The notes under the pieces were generated by a model. The model was not told the DNA's origin. It ran no database searches and saw nothing but the letters and a program-made list of their open reading frames with translations. Positions 1 through 7,036 of a DNA stretch of 20,943 nucleotides are shown piece by piece; within the stretch, counting starts at the first letter, position 1; every line of letters begins with the position of its first letter. A program made the position numbers and the translations under genes. The DNA is from an uncultured Collinsella sp. (GTDB lineage: Bacteria > Actinomycetota > Coriobacteriia > Coriobacteriales > Coriobacteriaceae). The stretch covers positions 1-20,943 of the forward strand of contig CABUQK010000020.1 of NCBI GenBank assembly GCA_902493615.1. Reading direction: 5' to 3'.

Positions 1-36
1 CCGAGACGGTCCCGGGCTGACAATTTCGACTGTAAT

Positions 37-111
37 GGACGTTCTTAAATGACTAGTCGTTTAAGAACGTCCCCAACGACTAATCATTTATGTCTGTCCC
101 CAATGACTACC
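37..111. repeat. REP-like palindrome cluster with GGTAGTCA end
   Basis: Positions 37-49 and 60-72 form a perfect 13-bp inverted repeat around a 10-nt loop whose core GACTAGTC is itself a palindrome. A second arm at 76-90 pairs with 46-60 with one mismatch, so two mutually exclusive foldings exist. The cluster ends at 104-111 with TGACTACC (GGTAGTCA on the minus strand), which recurs at 6118-6125 and 16110-16117. A GTAG tetranucleotide beside a hairpin is typical of REP elements mobilised by RAYT transposases. No transposase is present here, so that origin is inference. Confidence 0.6.
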
Positions 112-146
112 ACGGCAACGCCGATGCCTTGGCAACGGCAGCGAAA

Positions 147-241
147 GCCCGCCAGAGCGAGCAAGGTGCCTTGAAACGAGGCGGCATTGACCTTCTGGTC
201 ATGCCGCCGAAGTTGAAAGGCAGATTGCCGCTCTGGCGGGC
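147..241. other. Compact multi-hairpin element, possible structured RNA
   Basis: A perfect 13-bp stem (147-159 with 229-241) encloses a short hairpin (162-166/169-173), a strong hairpin (180-192/197-208, one bulged base, TTCT loop) and a weak one (219-222/226-229). This nested arrangement lies just past the 3' end of pyrE and contains no open reading frame of note. It could be a small structured RNA, the 3' UTR of pyrE, or a miniature mobile repeat. Because the stems are symmetric, the strand cannot be decided from sequence alone. Confidence 0.5.
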
Positions 242-255
242 TTGCAGCGTCGAGT

Positions 256-285
256 AGTTACGGCGTTTGGTAAAACGCCGTAACT
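256..285 (-). terminator. Hairpin overlapping the pyrE stop codon
   Basis: A perfect 13-bp inverted repeat (256-268 with 273-285, 4-nt loop) overlaps the pyrE TAG stop at 284-286. Position and stability fit a 3'-end hairpin for pyrE. No T-tract follows on the minus strand, so it may stabilise the mRNA end rather than act as a classical intrinsic terminator. Confidence 0.45.
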
Positions 286-964
286 AACGAGCTCCGTACT
301 GCTCGTAGTAGGCGTCGATGGCAGCCTTGAGTTCGTCATCGATGACGACCTTGCCGTCGATCTCGTGGTTGTAGAGGGTCTCGACGACCTCGGCCATGGA
401 GACGATGCTCGCGACGGGGAACCCGTACTTGGCCTCGATCTCCTTCTGAGCGGTGGTCACGCCGCCCTTGCCGACCTCCATGCGGTTGAGGGACACGATC
501 AGGCCCTTGATCTCGACATCGGCAGCAGCCTTGACCTTGGGATAGGTCTCGTCGATGGACTTGCCGCTGGTGGTGACGTCCTCGACCATAATCACGCGAT
601 CGCCGTCCTGGGGCTCATAGCCCAGCAGGTTGCCCTTGTCGGCGCCGTGGTCCTTGGCCTCCTTACGGTCGCAGCAGTACTTGACCTCCTTGCCGTACAG
701 CTCGTGGTAGGCAATCGCGGTCACGACGGCCAGGGGAATACCCTTGTAGGCCGGCCCAAACAGCACATCAAAGTCATCGCCAAAGTTATCGTGGATGGCC
801 TGGGCGTAATACTCGCCCAGCTTCTTGAGCTGATAGCCCGTCACGTAAGCGCCGGCGTTCATAAAGAACGGGGACTGACGGCCGCTCTTGAGCGTAAAGC
901 TGCCGAACTTAAGAACGTCGGACTCGACCATGAACTTGATGAACTCTTGCTTGTAAGCCTCCAT
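284..964 (-). CDS. pyrE: Orotate phosphoribosyltransferase
   Basis: Transfers phosphoribose from PRPP to orotate, giving OMP, the fifth step of de novo pyrimidine synthesis in the cytosol. The 226-residue product carries the type I PRPP-binding motif VEDVTTSG at about residues 127-134 and the family's early segment with FTLKSGRQSPFF near residues 23-34. Its length is close to the usual 210-230 residues. The ATG at 964 is preceded by an AGAGGAG ribosome binding site. No other pyr gene is adjacent, so it appears to be transcribed alone, leftward, with a hairpin over its stop codon. I saw no PyrR-binding consensus in the upstream gap. The ribokinase elsewhere in the window could feed ribose-5-phosphate towards the same PRPP pool. 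Confidence 0.95.
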   Translation of the reverse strand: MEAYKQEFIKFMVESDVLKFGSFTLKSGRQSPFFMNAGAYVTGYQLKKLGEYYAQAIHDNFGDDFDVLFGPAYKGIPLAVVTAIAYHELYGKEVKYCCDRKEAKDHGADKGNLLGYEPQDGDRVIMVEDVTTSGKSIDETYPKVKAAADVEIKGLIVSLNRMEVGKGGVTTAQKEIEAKYGFPVASIVSMAEVVETLYNHEIDGKVVIDDELKAAIDAYYEQYGAR

Positions 965-1095
965 GCGGGCTCCTCTCGTAATCGCGTACGTGCCCTCCAG
1001 TTTAGCGCAGGTGAAGCGTCGACGCGGGCGCGCTTTGAGGCCACGTCATTCTGTAAAGGCTTTGTCAGGGGGAATGGTTTTCCGAACAATGGGGG

Positions 1096-1124
1096 TTGAC
1101 ATGGCAAACCCTCTCATCAAGAAT
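1096..1124 (+). promoter_or_regulatory. Candidate promoter for the mgtA leader
   Basis: A perfect -35 box TTGACA at 1096-1101 is followed, after 17 nt, by AAGAAT at 1119-1124, which matches four of six -10 positions. A start near 1131 would give a 5' leader of about 270 nt before mgtA. The -10 box is imperfect, so this is a reasoned guess. Confidence 0.45.
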
Positions 1125-1191
1125 ACGGGCGGATTAAAAAGGGGTACGAGATACCCAAAGCGCGCTGCGCCCGGCCTTAGGGAGGTGTGCC

Positions 1192-1263
1192 ATGGAAGGC
1201 AGTCCTAGTCGAAAAACCTGCCTGTCGCCCTCGGCACGCCGCGAGGACTCCGCACACGCATAA
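1192..1263 (+). CDS. Possible 23-residue leader peptide of mgtA
   Basis: An ATG at 1192 has a strong ribosome binding site GGGAGG (1180-1185) six bases upstream and opens a 23-codon frame ending in TAA at 1261-1263. The peptide begins MEGSPSRKTC and is rich in Ser, Arg and Ala, with two prolines. It does not resemble the proline-rich MgtL peptide of Salmonella in sequence, but its position in the 5' leader of a Mg2+ transporter gene is analogous. A hairpin (1197-1202/1218-1223) lies inside the frame. Bases 1184-1191, between the ribosome binding site and the ATG, can pair over 8 bp with 1233-1240 near the end of the frame. No homologue is recognised, and chance occurrence is possible. Confidence 0.4.
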   Translation: MEGSPSRKTCLSPSARREDSAHA

Positions 1264-1280
1264 ACGCCACCGGCAGATCG

Positions 1281-1318
1281 CCAAAACCACCACAAAGGCG
1301 CGCTGCACCCTTTGTGGG
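1281..1318. repeat. Dispersed palindrome copy in the mgtA leader
   Basis: CCACAAAGG at 1290-1298 pairs perfectly with CCTTTGTGG at 1309-1317 around a 10-nt loop. The left flank continues as AACCACCACAAAGG (1285-1298), matching 13 of 14 bases of the larger palindrome at 14761-14811. This indicates a shared repeat family, with this copy eroded on its outer arms. Confidence 0.6.
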
Positions 1319-1326
1319 CTCAAGAG

Positions 1327-1354
1327 CTTGATGTGAGCGACATCTAGGTTTTTT
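1327..1354 (+). terminator. Candidate attenuator hairpin with T-tract before mgtA
   Basis: The arms 1327-1334 and 1340-1347 form a mostly paired stem (one T-T mismatch, five-base loop GAGCG). One base and then six T's at 1349-1354 follow. It lies about 50 nt upstream of the mgtA start codon, so termination here would prevent mgtA expression. The stem is short and only moderately GC-rich, so efficiency is uncertain. Confidence 0.4.
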
Positions 1355-1402
1355 GAAGCAAATACGACACGTACGCTAACTCCCTTTAACAAGGAGGACC
1401 CT

Positions 1403-4171
1403 ATGCTGATGCTCAAAACGGCCACGGTGCTCGAAGCAATCTCCAAGCGCCGCCACACGGCGCGTCCCGCCGCCCACGCCGGCCTGTCCAAGAACACCAT
1501 ATTCGCCGCCACCCATAGCGCCGAGGACGCTCTCGTACTGCTTGACGCCACGGCAAACGGCCTCACCGCCGAGCAGGCAACCGAGCGCCTGGACACCTCC
1601 GGCCCCAACACCATCGAAGCACCGACCAAGACGCTCGCCCGTCGCATCGCCGACGCCTTCATCGATCCCTTCGCCGGCATCCTCGCCGCGCTCGCGCTGA
1701 TCTCGCTCTATATCGACGTGCTCGCCGTGCCCGAGCCGCAGCGCGACCCCTCCGCGGTCATCGTCATCGGCATCATGCTGCTGGTATCGGGCGGCATGAA
1801 GTTTATCCAGGAAGCCCGCAGCGGCAATGCGGCCGAGGCCCTTAAGGACCTGGTCTCCAACACCTGCACCGCCCTGCGCGACGGCGAGCGCATCAAGATC
1901 CCCTTCGACGAGCTCGTCCCCGGCGATGTGATCCGTCTCTCTGCCGGCGACATGGTGCCGGCCGATGCCCGCGTCATCACCGCGCGCGACCTGTTTGTCA
2001 TCGAGTCCGCACTCACCGGCGAGAGCGAGGCCGTCGAGAAGACCGCTGCCGTCACCGTCGTCGAGAGCGCCGACGGCTCCGCGCTGCCACTCTCTGCCTG
2101 CAGGAACATCGTCTTTACCGGCACCTCCGTGCAAAACGGCACCGCCATGGCGCTTGTCGTTGCCACCGGCTCGGACACCTATCTGGGCGGCATCGCCAAA
2201 ATGCTCAGCGGGCGCGGCGAAAAGAGCGCGTTTGACCGCGGCGTCTCGAGCGTCTCCATGTTGCTCGTACGCCTCATGCTCGTTATGGCGCCGGCCGTCT
2301 TTGCCATCAACGCCGCCACCAAGGGCAACGTCATCGACGCGCTGCTGTTCGCCACGAGCGTGGCCGTGGGCATCACGCCGCAGATGCTTCCCGTCATCGT
2401 GACCACGAGCCTGTCACAGGGCGCCAAGGACCTCGCCCGTCGCCAGGTTATCGTCAAGGAGCTGCCGGCGATTCAAAACCTGGGTGCCATGGACATCCTG
2501 TGCTGCGACAAGACCGGCACCCTCACCGAAGACCGCATCGTGCTCGAGCGCTACCTCAACACCGACGGCAACGAGGACGCACGCGTGCTGCGCCATGCGT
2601 TTTTGAACAGCTTCTTCCAGACCGGCCTCAAAAATCTTATCGACCTGGCCGTAATCGACCGTGCCGATGTGACACCCTTGACCGTCGCACCCGATTCCAT
2701 GCTGGGCCAGAGCCTGCGCGACCGCTACACCAAGGTCGACGAGGTTCCCTTCGATTTCTCGCGCCGTCGCCTGAGCGTAGTTGTCTCCGACGCCCAAGGC
2801 AAAACCCAGATGGTTACCAAGGGAGCTGCCGAGGAAATGCTCGAGATCTGCTCTTTTGTCGAGGTCAACGGTATCGCCCGGCCGCTCGCCGAAGACAAGC
2901 TCGCCCAGATTCGCAAGCAGGTCGCCAATCTTAACGCCGAGGGCCTGCGCGTGATTGCCGTGGCGCAGAAGACCGATCCGCGCTGCGTGGGCGAGTTTGG
3001 CATCGCCGACGAGTGCGACATGGTGCTGATGGGCTTTTTGGCCTTCCTCGATCCGCCCAAAGCAAGTGCCGCGGGCGCCGTCGCCACGCTCGAGGCCAAA
3101 GGCGTGGCGGTCAAGGTCCTGACCGGCGACAACGACCGCGTCGCCGCAACCGTCTGCGAGCAGATCGGCATCGACGCGAGCAATGTCTTGCTGGGCTCCG
3201 AGATCGATGCGCTCGATGACGCCGAGCTTGCCGAGCGCGCCGAGAAAACCCATCTGTTCGCCAAGCTCTCGCCGCTGCAGAAGGCGCGCCTAGTGCGCGT
3301 CATGCGCGAGCTGCTCGGCCACACCGTGGGCTTTATGGGCGATGGCATCAACGACGCCGCCGCCATGCGCGCGAGCGACTGCGGCATCTCGGTCGATTCG
3401 GCCGTCGACATCGCCAAGGAATCCGCCGATATCATCTTGCTCCAGAAGGACCTGGGCGTGCTCGAGCGCGGCATCATCGAAGGCCGCCGCACCTACGGCA
3501 ACCTGCTCAAGTACCTCAAGACCACGGTGAGTTCCAACTTTGGCAACGTGCTGTCCGTGACCGTCGCGAGCCTGTTCTTGCCGTTTTTGCCCATGAGTGC
3601 CCTGCAGCTGGTGCTGCTGTCGCTGGTCTACGAGATCGTGTGCATCGCGCTGCCGTGGGACACCGTCGACGACGCCTGGACTGCCCGTCCGCGTGCCTGG
3701 GACGCTGCGTCCATTAAGGGCTTTATGCTCGAGCTGGGCCCCGTGAGCTCGCTGTTTGACATCGTGACCTTCGCCGCACTCTTCTTTGTGGTGTGCCCCA
3801 CCGCCGTGGGCGCAAGCTGGTCCGAGCTTGCCGCCGCGGGCGACGTCGCGGGTATGACGACCTTCGCCGCAATCTTCCAGAGCGGCTGGTTTGTCGAGTC
3901 CATGTGGTCACAGACACTCGTGATCCACATGCTGCGCTCCCCGCATCTGCCGAGCCTGCGCGACCACGCCGCGGCCGCCCTGTGCGTTCTCACCGTACTG
4001 GGCCTGGCGCTCGTCACTTGGCTACCGGCAAGCCCCATCGCCGATGCGCTGGGCCTCATGGCGCTACCGGCGAGCTTCTTCGCGCTGCTCATCGGCATCG
4101 TCACCGCCTACATCGCGCTCACCCAGCTGGCAAAGCGCCGCTACATCGCCCGCCACGGCGAGCTGCTGTAG
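1403..4171 (+). CDS. mgtA: Magnesium-translocating P-type ATPase
   Basis: A type III-B P-type ATPase in the cytoplasmic membrane that imports Mg2+ using ATP. The 922 residues include TGES (205-208) in the actuator domain, the phosphorylation motif DKTGTLT with Asp369, TGDN (574-577) and GDGIND (646-651) in the ATP-binding/hinge region. The C-terminal helices contain LPWDTVDDAW and a FQSGWFVESMWSQTLVIHM stretch that closely resemble E. coli MgtA and separate it from Ca2+ pumps. The ATG at 1403 has AAGGAGG six bases upstream. Another in-frame ATG two codons later is possible. The long structured leader suggests control of transcription elongation or translation by Mg2+ or a related signal. No mgtC or mgtR neighbour is present. 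Length matches the family (about 900). Confidence 0.95.
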   Translation: MLMLKTATVLEAISKRRHTARPAAHAGLSKNTIFAATHSAEDALVLLDATANGLTAEQATERLDTSGPNTIEAPTKTLARRIADAFIDPFAGILAALALISLYIDVLAVPEPQRDPSAVIVIGIMLLVSGGMKFIQEARSGNAAEALKDLVSNTCTALRDGERIKIPFDELVPGDVIRLSAGDMVPADARVITARDLFVIESALTGESEAVEKTAAVTVVESADGSALPLSACRNIVFTGTSVQNGTAMALVVATGSDTYLGGIAKMLSGRGEKSAFDRGVSSVSMLLVRLMLVMAPAVFAINAATKGNVIDALLFATSVAVGITPQMLPVIVTTSLSQGAKDLARRQVIVKELPAIQNLGAMDILCCDKTGTLTEDRIVLERYLNTDGNEDARVLRHAFLNSFFQTGLKNLIDLAVIDRADVTPLTVAPDSMLGQSLRDRYTKVDEVPFDFSRRRLSVVVSDAQGKTQMVTKGAAEEMLEICSFVEVNGIARPLAEDKLAQIRKQVANLNAEGLRVIAVAQKTDPRCVGEFGIADECDMVLMGFLAFLDPPKASAAGAVATLEAKGVAVKVLTGDNDRVAATVCEQIGIDASNVLLGSEIDALDDAELAERAEKTHLFAKLSPLQKARLVRVMRELLGHTVGFMGDGINDAAAMRASDCGISVDSAVDIAKESADIILLQKDLGVLERGIIEGRRTYGNLLKYLKTTVSSNFGNVLSVTVASLFLPFLPMSALQLVLLSLVYEIVCIALPWDTVDDAWTARPRAWDAASIKGFMLELGPVSSLFDIVTFAALFFVVCPTAVGASWSELAAAGDVAGMTTFAAIFQSGWFVESMWSQTLVIHMLRSPHLPSLRDHAAAALCVLTVLGLALVTWLPASPIADALGLMALPASFFALLIGIVTAYIALTQLAKRRYIARHGELL

Positions 4172-4190
4172 CAAGTAGACGGAAAACACC

Positions 4191-4256
4191 CTGCCAGCTG
4201 CCGTTGCCACTACCACAGCTGCCAACGCCGCTGCCGTTGCCTCTGCCGCCGCCGCA
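4191..4256 (+). repeat. Low-complexity GCTGCC/GTTGCC tract
   Basis: Just after mgtA the sequence is built from near-repeats of CTGCC and GTTGCC. The 12-mer GCTGCCGTTGCC occurs at 4197-4208 and again at 4230-4241. It has no coding sense in the mgtA frame beyond the stop codon. I see no function. Confidence 0.5.
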
Positions 4257-4271
4257 GTCTATCCCCCCAGC

Positions 4272-4338
4272 AGTTGCGGTGAAATAGTTCCTGTTTAAAG
4301 CCCCGTGACTTTAATTTAGGGACTATTCCACCGCAACT
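4272..4338. terminator. Long inverted repeat between convergent mgtA and luxR-type gene
   Basis: Two 21-nt arms (4272-4292 and 4318-4338) are complementary with two mismatches. Inside them, TTAAAG at 4295-4300 pairs with CTTTAA at 4309-4314 around an 8-nt loop. It sits between two genes that converge, fitting a bidirectional terminator. No long T-tract follows on either side. The size of the arms also suggests a dispersed repeat serving this role. Confidence 0.55.
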
Positions 4339-4352
4339 TATTGGGAGGTTAG

Positions 4353-5897
4353 CTAGTCCTTGGGTGTCCAGGACCAGAAGAAGTTGATGAGGGCCACGCG
4401 CGAGGCGGTACCGGCTTTTTTGTTGATCGAAGAAATGTGGCGATAGAGCGTGGAGCGCGAAAGGAAGAGCGTTGTGGCGATGTCCTGAACGCTCTGGTCC
4501 GAAACGACCAAGACCTCAAGAATATCGCGCTCGCGCTCTGTAAGCCCAAAGGTGGCGACGAAGGCATCAAGGCGTTCATCGGACGTGAGCTCCGCTGCCT
4601 CCACGGGCTCGGGGTCGGAGCATGTGGGCGCAAGATCCCCACCAAGATCGTCGGTGGCAAGCGGCAGTCCGTCCCGCATCGCGGCATCATCGGCTCGTTG
4701 CCCCAACTGCCCCAGCAGCGTAATCGCAATGCCCACAAACATCACGAGCGCCGCACCGACCGCAGCCAGCACATTTTGACTCGAGATAATCGCCACTGCC
4801 GGCGCCGTCACGAACATCGAGCACACGTTGTTGACAACGCGACCCATGCACGGCCAAAAATATGACCAGCGCGCATAGAGCGAGACGGCGGCATATTTTG
4901 TGGTAAAGAACACCACGAAAAAGCCCGAGCTCAGATAAAAGATGATCGTGGCAGCAAGCTCGTTGCCGCCATTGCCATCGACGATGAGCACAAAGAACGA
5001 AAGCGTGGACAGTATGGCGGCACATGTCATGCCGATATTCATATACGAGCGGCCGTGCAGGTCAAATAGTGCGCCAGCGACCAACGAGCTCACGACAAGC
5101 AGCAGGCGCGGCCAATCGCCCAAATCGACGGCTCCGACAGCATGCAGGGTCGTGAAGCCCGCGTTGAGAGCGGCGAATACGCCGGAAAGATACGCCGTCG
5201 CCACGGTCAGGCGAACTACGGCGCGACGGAATGCCGCCTTTGCCTCGGGATCGTCATGCCACTTGGCGCCATATTCCAGAGCATCTACCGAAAGCCCGGC
5301 AGCACTGGGTTCAAAGTTGGGATTGGACTCGTCGCGCAGCTTGGCGCGTCGGGCACCGTGGAGCAACGCCACCTGCGCGATCGCGCAGACGACCAGAACA
5401 GCCTGCTGAGGAATGCCGGCAGGCATCACCATGTGGTTGAGCACCTGCACCAGAACGCCCATGGCGTAGGAAAGTGCAGCCGCACGCGCCAAGCAGGGCG
5501 TCCGTGCAAAGCGCCGCGCAAAGTTTGCATGGGTAGTCGATCCGCAGTAGCCCAGCGCGCAGCACGCCACCAAACCGCCGGCAATTATCACCTCAACCTG
5601 AACCGCCATAATCAACAGCAGCAATGCCGCCACCAGCAAAACGCCCGTAACGTCACTCGTTGCTTCAATGGCATGGGGACGGCGATAGTACAGAATAGGA
5701 CGCACAAAAAAGCCAATCACGCTCGCGCCGATAACAAGGCTCTCATAAATAACAACCTCGTCCGGAGACACGAACTCGGCCATGCGCACGTCAAAGAGAT
5801 ACTCGCACGCCAAAAACGTGAAGAAGAACAGCGCCAGGCATATAATCTCCCGAATGCCCCGACGCAAATATGTGGTTGTGTCTCCCATGTCCCCCAT
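4353..5897 (-). CDS. Membrane-bound LuxR-family transcriptional regulator
   Basis: About 514 residues. Roughly the first 400 form 11-12 hydrophobic helices with a charged loop near residues 180-225, like a transporter-type membrane domain. The C-terminal 65 residues are a LuxR-type helix-turn-helix (LTERERDILEVL, then IATTLFLSRSTLYRHISSINKK). There is no receiver domain. Known membrane-LuxR proteins of this layout are abundant in Coriobacteriia; the ligand and the targets of this one are unknown. A TTG at 5918 also opens the frame but lies about three bases from the predicted transcription start and lacks a ribosome binding site. The ATG at 5897 has GGGGG upstream at good spacing and is preferred. 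The gene is convergent with mgtA and not obviously in an operon. Confidence 0.85.
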   Translation of the reverse strand: MGDMGDTTTYLRRGIREIICLALFFFTFLACEYLFDVRMAEFVSPDEVVIYESLVIGASVIGFFVRPILYYRRPHAIEATSDVTGVLLVAALLLLIMAVQVEVIIAGGLVACCALGYCGSTTHANFARRFARTPCLARAAALSYAMGVLVQVLNHMVMPAGIPQQAVLVVCAIAQVALLHGARRAKLRDESNPNFEPSAAGLSVDALEYGAKWHDDPEAKAAFRRAVVRLTVATAYLSGVFAALNAGFTTLHAVGAVDLGDWPRLLLVVSSLVAGALFDLHGRSYMNIGMTCAAILSTLSFFVLIVDGNGGNELAATIIFYLSSGFFVVFFTTKYAAVSLYARWSYFWPCMGRVVNNVCSMFVTAPAVAIISSQNVLAAVGAALVMFVGIAITLLGQLGQRADDAAMRDGLPLATDDLGGDLAPTCSDPEPVEAAELTSDERLDAFVATFGLTERERDILEVLVVSDQSVQDIATTLFLSRSTLYRHISSINKKAGTASRVALINFFWSWTPKD

Positions 5898-5927
5898 GGT
5901 TAACCCCCAGCCGCTCAATTGTCTGGA

Positions 5928-5956
5928 AATCTATTTTAATAAAGAACCAGTCTCAA
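5928..5956 (-). promoter_or_regulatory. Candidate promoter of the membrane LuxR gene
   Basis: Read on the minus strand, TTGAGA (5951-5956) and TAGATT (5928-5933) are separated by 17 nt that are unusually AT-rich for this window. A transcription start near 5921 would leave a leader of about 24 nt before the ATG at 5897 and argues against the TTG start at 5918. Confidence 0.55.
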
Positions 5957-6062
5957 TATCGAAGCCAGGCTTGAAATGCTGCAAATTTGACCCCAGCCGT
6001 TCACGTCACACCGCGGTTTTGAGCCTCATGGACCAGAAGGGACACGCGCGGCCTCTAGCTCG

Positions 6063-6141
6063 GCAAGGAGTGTCTCCAACTGCCACTCATTGAAGTACGT
6101 CCCCAATGAGTGCCCAATGACTACCCGCAGCAAGGAGTGTC
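6063..6141. repeat. REP-like element with flanking direct repeats
   Basis: The 12-mer GCAAGGAGTGTC occurs at 6063-6074 and 6130-6141. Between them CACTCATTG (6084-6092) pairs with CAATGAGTG (6104-6112), followed by CCCAATGACTACC (6113-6125), which is identical to 99-111. It fills much of the 377-bp gap between the LuxR gene and the zinc-ribbon cluster. In the rest of that gap, apart from the LuxR promoter, I see no gene and no clear promoter for the rightward cluster. Confidence 0.6.
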
Positions 6142-6274
6142 CCTATGTGTCGGATGAAAAATGGGCCATGTGTCCCAGTTGTGGAGACTCCTTGAGCCGT
6201 CTGGGTATCGCGAAGGATCGCGCACTCCCCCATCATCAAAAGTGACACACGCTACCAGTTGATGGGAGGCAGCC

Positions 6275-7012
6275 ATGGGCTTCTTTGACAAGATGTTCGA
6301 GAAGAAAGAGTGCGCGATTTGCGGTACCGAGCTGGGACTTCTAGGTAAGACAAAAATCAATGAAGGCTACCTGTGCAAAGAGTGCGCCGGCAAGCTCTCC
6401 CCCTACTTTCACGGCTATCGCTCCAGCACCGCGGACGACATCCGTGAGCAACTCGCCTACCGCGAGGCCAACGCCGAACGCCTGTCTTCGTTCAACCCCA
6501 CGCGCACGCTTTCTGCCGGGCGCACCAATATTATGCTCGATGAGGACGCGGGCCTGCTGATCATCACTTCGCAGAGCCGCTGGCGCGACGCCAATCCCGA
6601 CATCATCGAGTTCTCGCAGGTACTCGGCTGCGATATGGATATCGACGAGCATCGCACCGAGATCTATCGCGAGACCAAGGACGGCGAGCGCGAGAGCTAC
6701 AACCCGCCGCGCTACGACCTGGATTACGACTTTAATCTGACCATCCACGTCAACACGCCGTACTTTACCGAGATCAACCTGCGCGTGAACGACTCCACCA
6801 TCGATCAGCGCGGCTCCATCGAATACCGCGAGGCCAAGCGCCAGGCAACCGAGGTCCGCGACGCGCTGGTGCAGCTGCGCCAGGAGACGCGCGACAGCGT
6901 CGTGGCCGCCAAGGCCCCCAAGACCGCGGTGACCTGCCCCTTCTGCGGAGCCACCACCATTCCCGATGCCAGTGGGCGCTGCGAATACTGCGGCGGCGCC
7001 ATCGGCGCATAG
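6275..7012 (+). CDS. DUF4428-type zinc-ribbon protein, function unknown
   Basis: 245 residues with no signal peptide or membrane helix. The N-terminus holds four cysteines in two CxxC pairs (13/16 and 34/37: CAICG then CKECAGKL), as in DUF4428 domains. The middle (about 60-200) is a soluble domain of unknown fold. The C-terminus has a second ribbon with Cys221/224 and Cys236/239. Both ribbons should bind Zn2+ structurally. The ATG at 6275 is preceded by GGGAGG. The gene opens a same-strand cluster with two further zinc-ribbon proteins, 24 bp before the next gene, suggesting co-transcription and perhaps a joint complex. The biochemical role is unknown. Confidence 0.8.
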   Translation: MGFFDKMFEKKECAICGTELGLLGKTKINEGYLCKECAGKLSPYFHGYRSSTADDIREQLAYREANAERLSSFNPTRTLSAGRTNIMLDEDAGLLIITSQSRWRDANPDIIEFSQVLGCDMDIDEHRTEIYRETKDGERESYNPPRYDLDYDFNLTIHVNTPYFTEINLRVNDSTIDQRGSIEYREAKRQATEVRDALVQLRQETRDSVVAAKAPKTAVTCPFCGATTIPDASGRCEYCGGAIGA

Positions 7013-7036
7013 CCTCCGGCAGCGAAAGGACCGATC

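Larger units (their letters stand above)
1131..1402 (+). promoter_or_regulatory. Long structured 5' leader of mgtA
   Basis: Between the candidate promoter and mgtA lie several elements in order: a small hairpin GGGTA/TACCC (about 1142-1156), the leader ORF, alternative stems 1184-1191/1233-1240 versus 1229-1233/1242-1246, a 9-bp hairpin at 1290-1317, and a hairpin with T-tract at 1327-1354. The arrangement is what transcription attenuation leaders look like. I looked for the conserved M-box Mg2+ riboswitch core and did not find it, so any Mg2+ sensing would use another mechanism. The function is inferred. Confidence 0.45.

Noticed and set aside
1100..1402. M-box (ykoK) Mg2+ riboswitch or yybP-ykoY Mn2+ riboswitch upstream of mgtA
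   Set aside because: I looked for the conserved cores of both classes and found neither. The region has other stems, reported separately.
6145..6195. 16-codon ORF preceded by AAGGAG upstream of the zinc-ribbon cluster
   Set aside because: The apparent ribosome binding site is part of a direct repeat that also occurs at 6063-6074, where no start codon follows, so the ORF is probably a by-product of the repeat.
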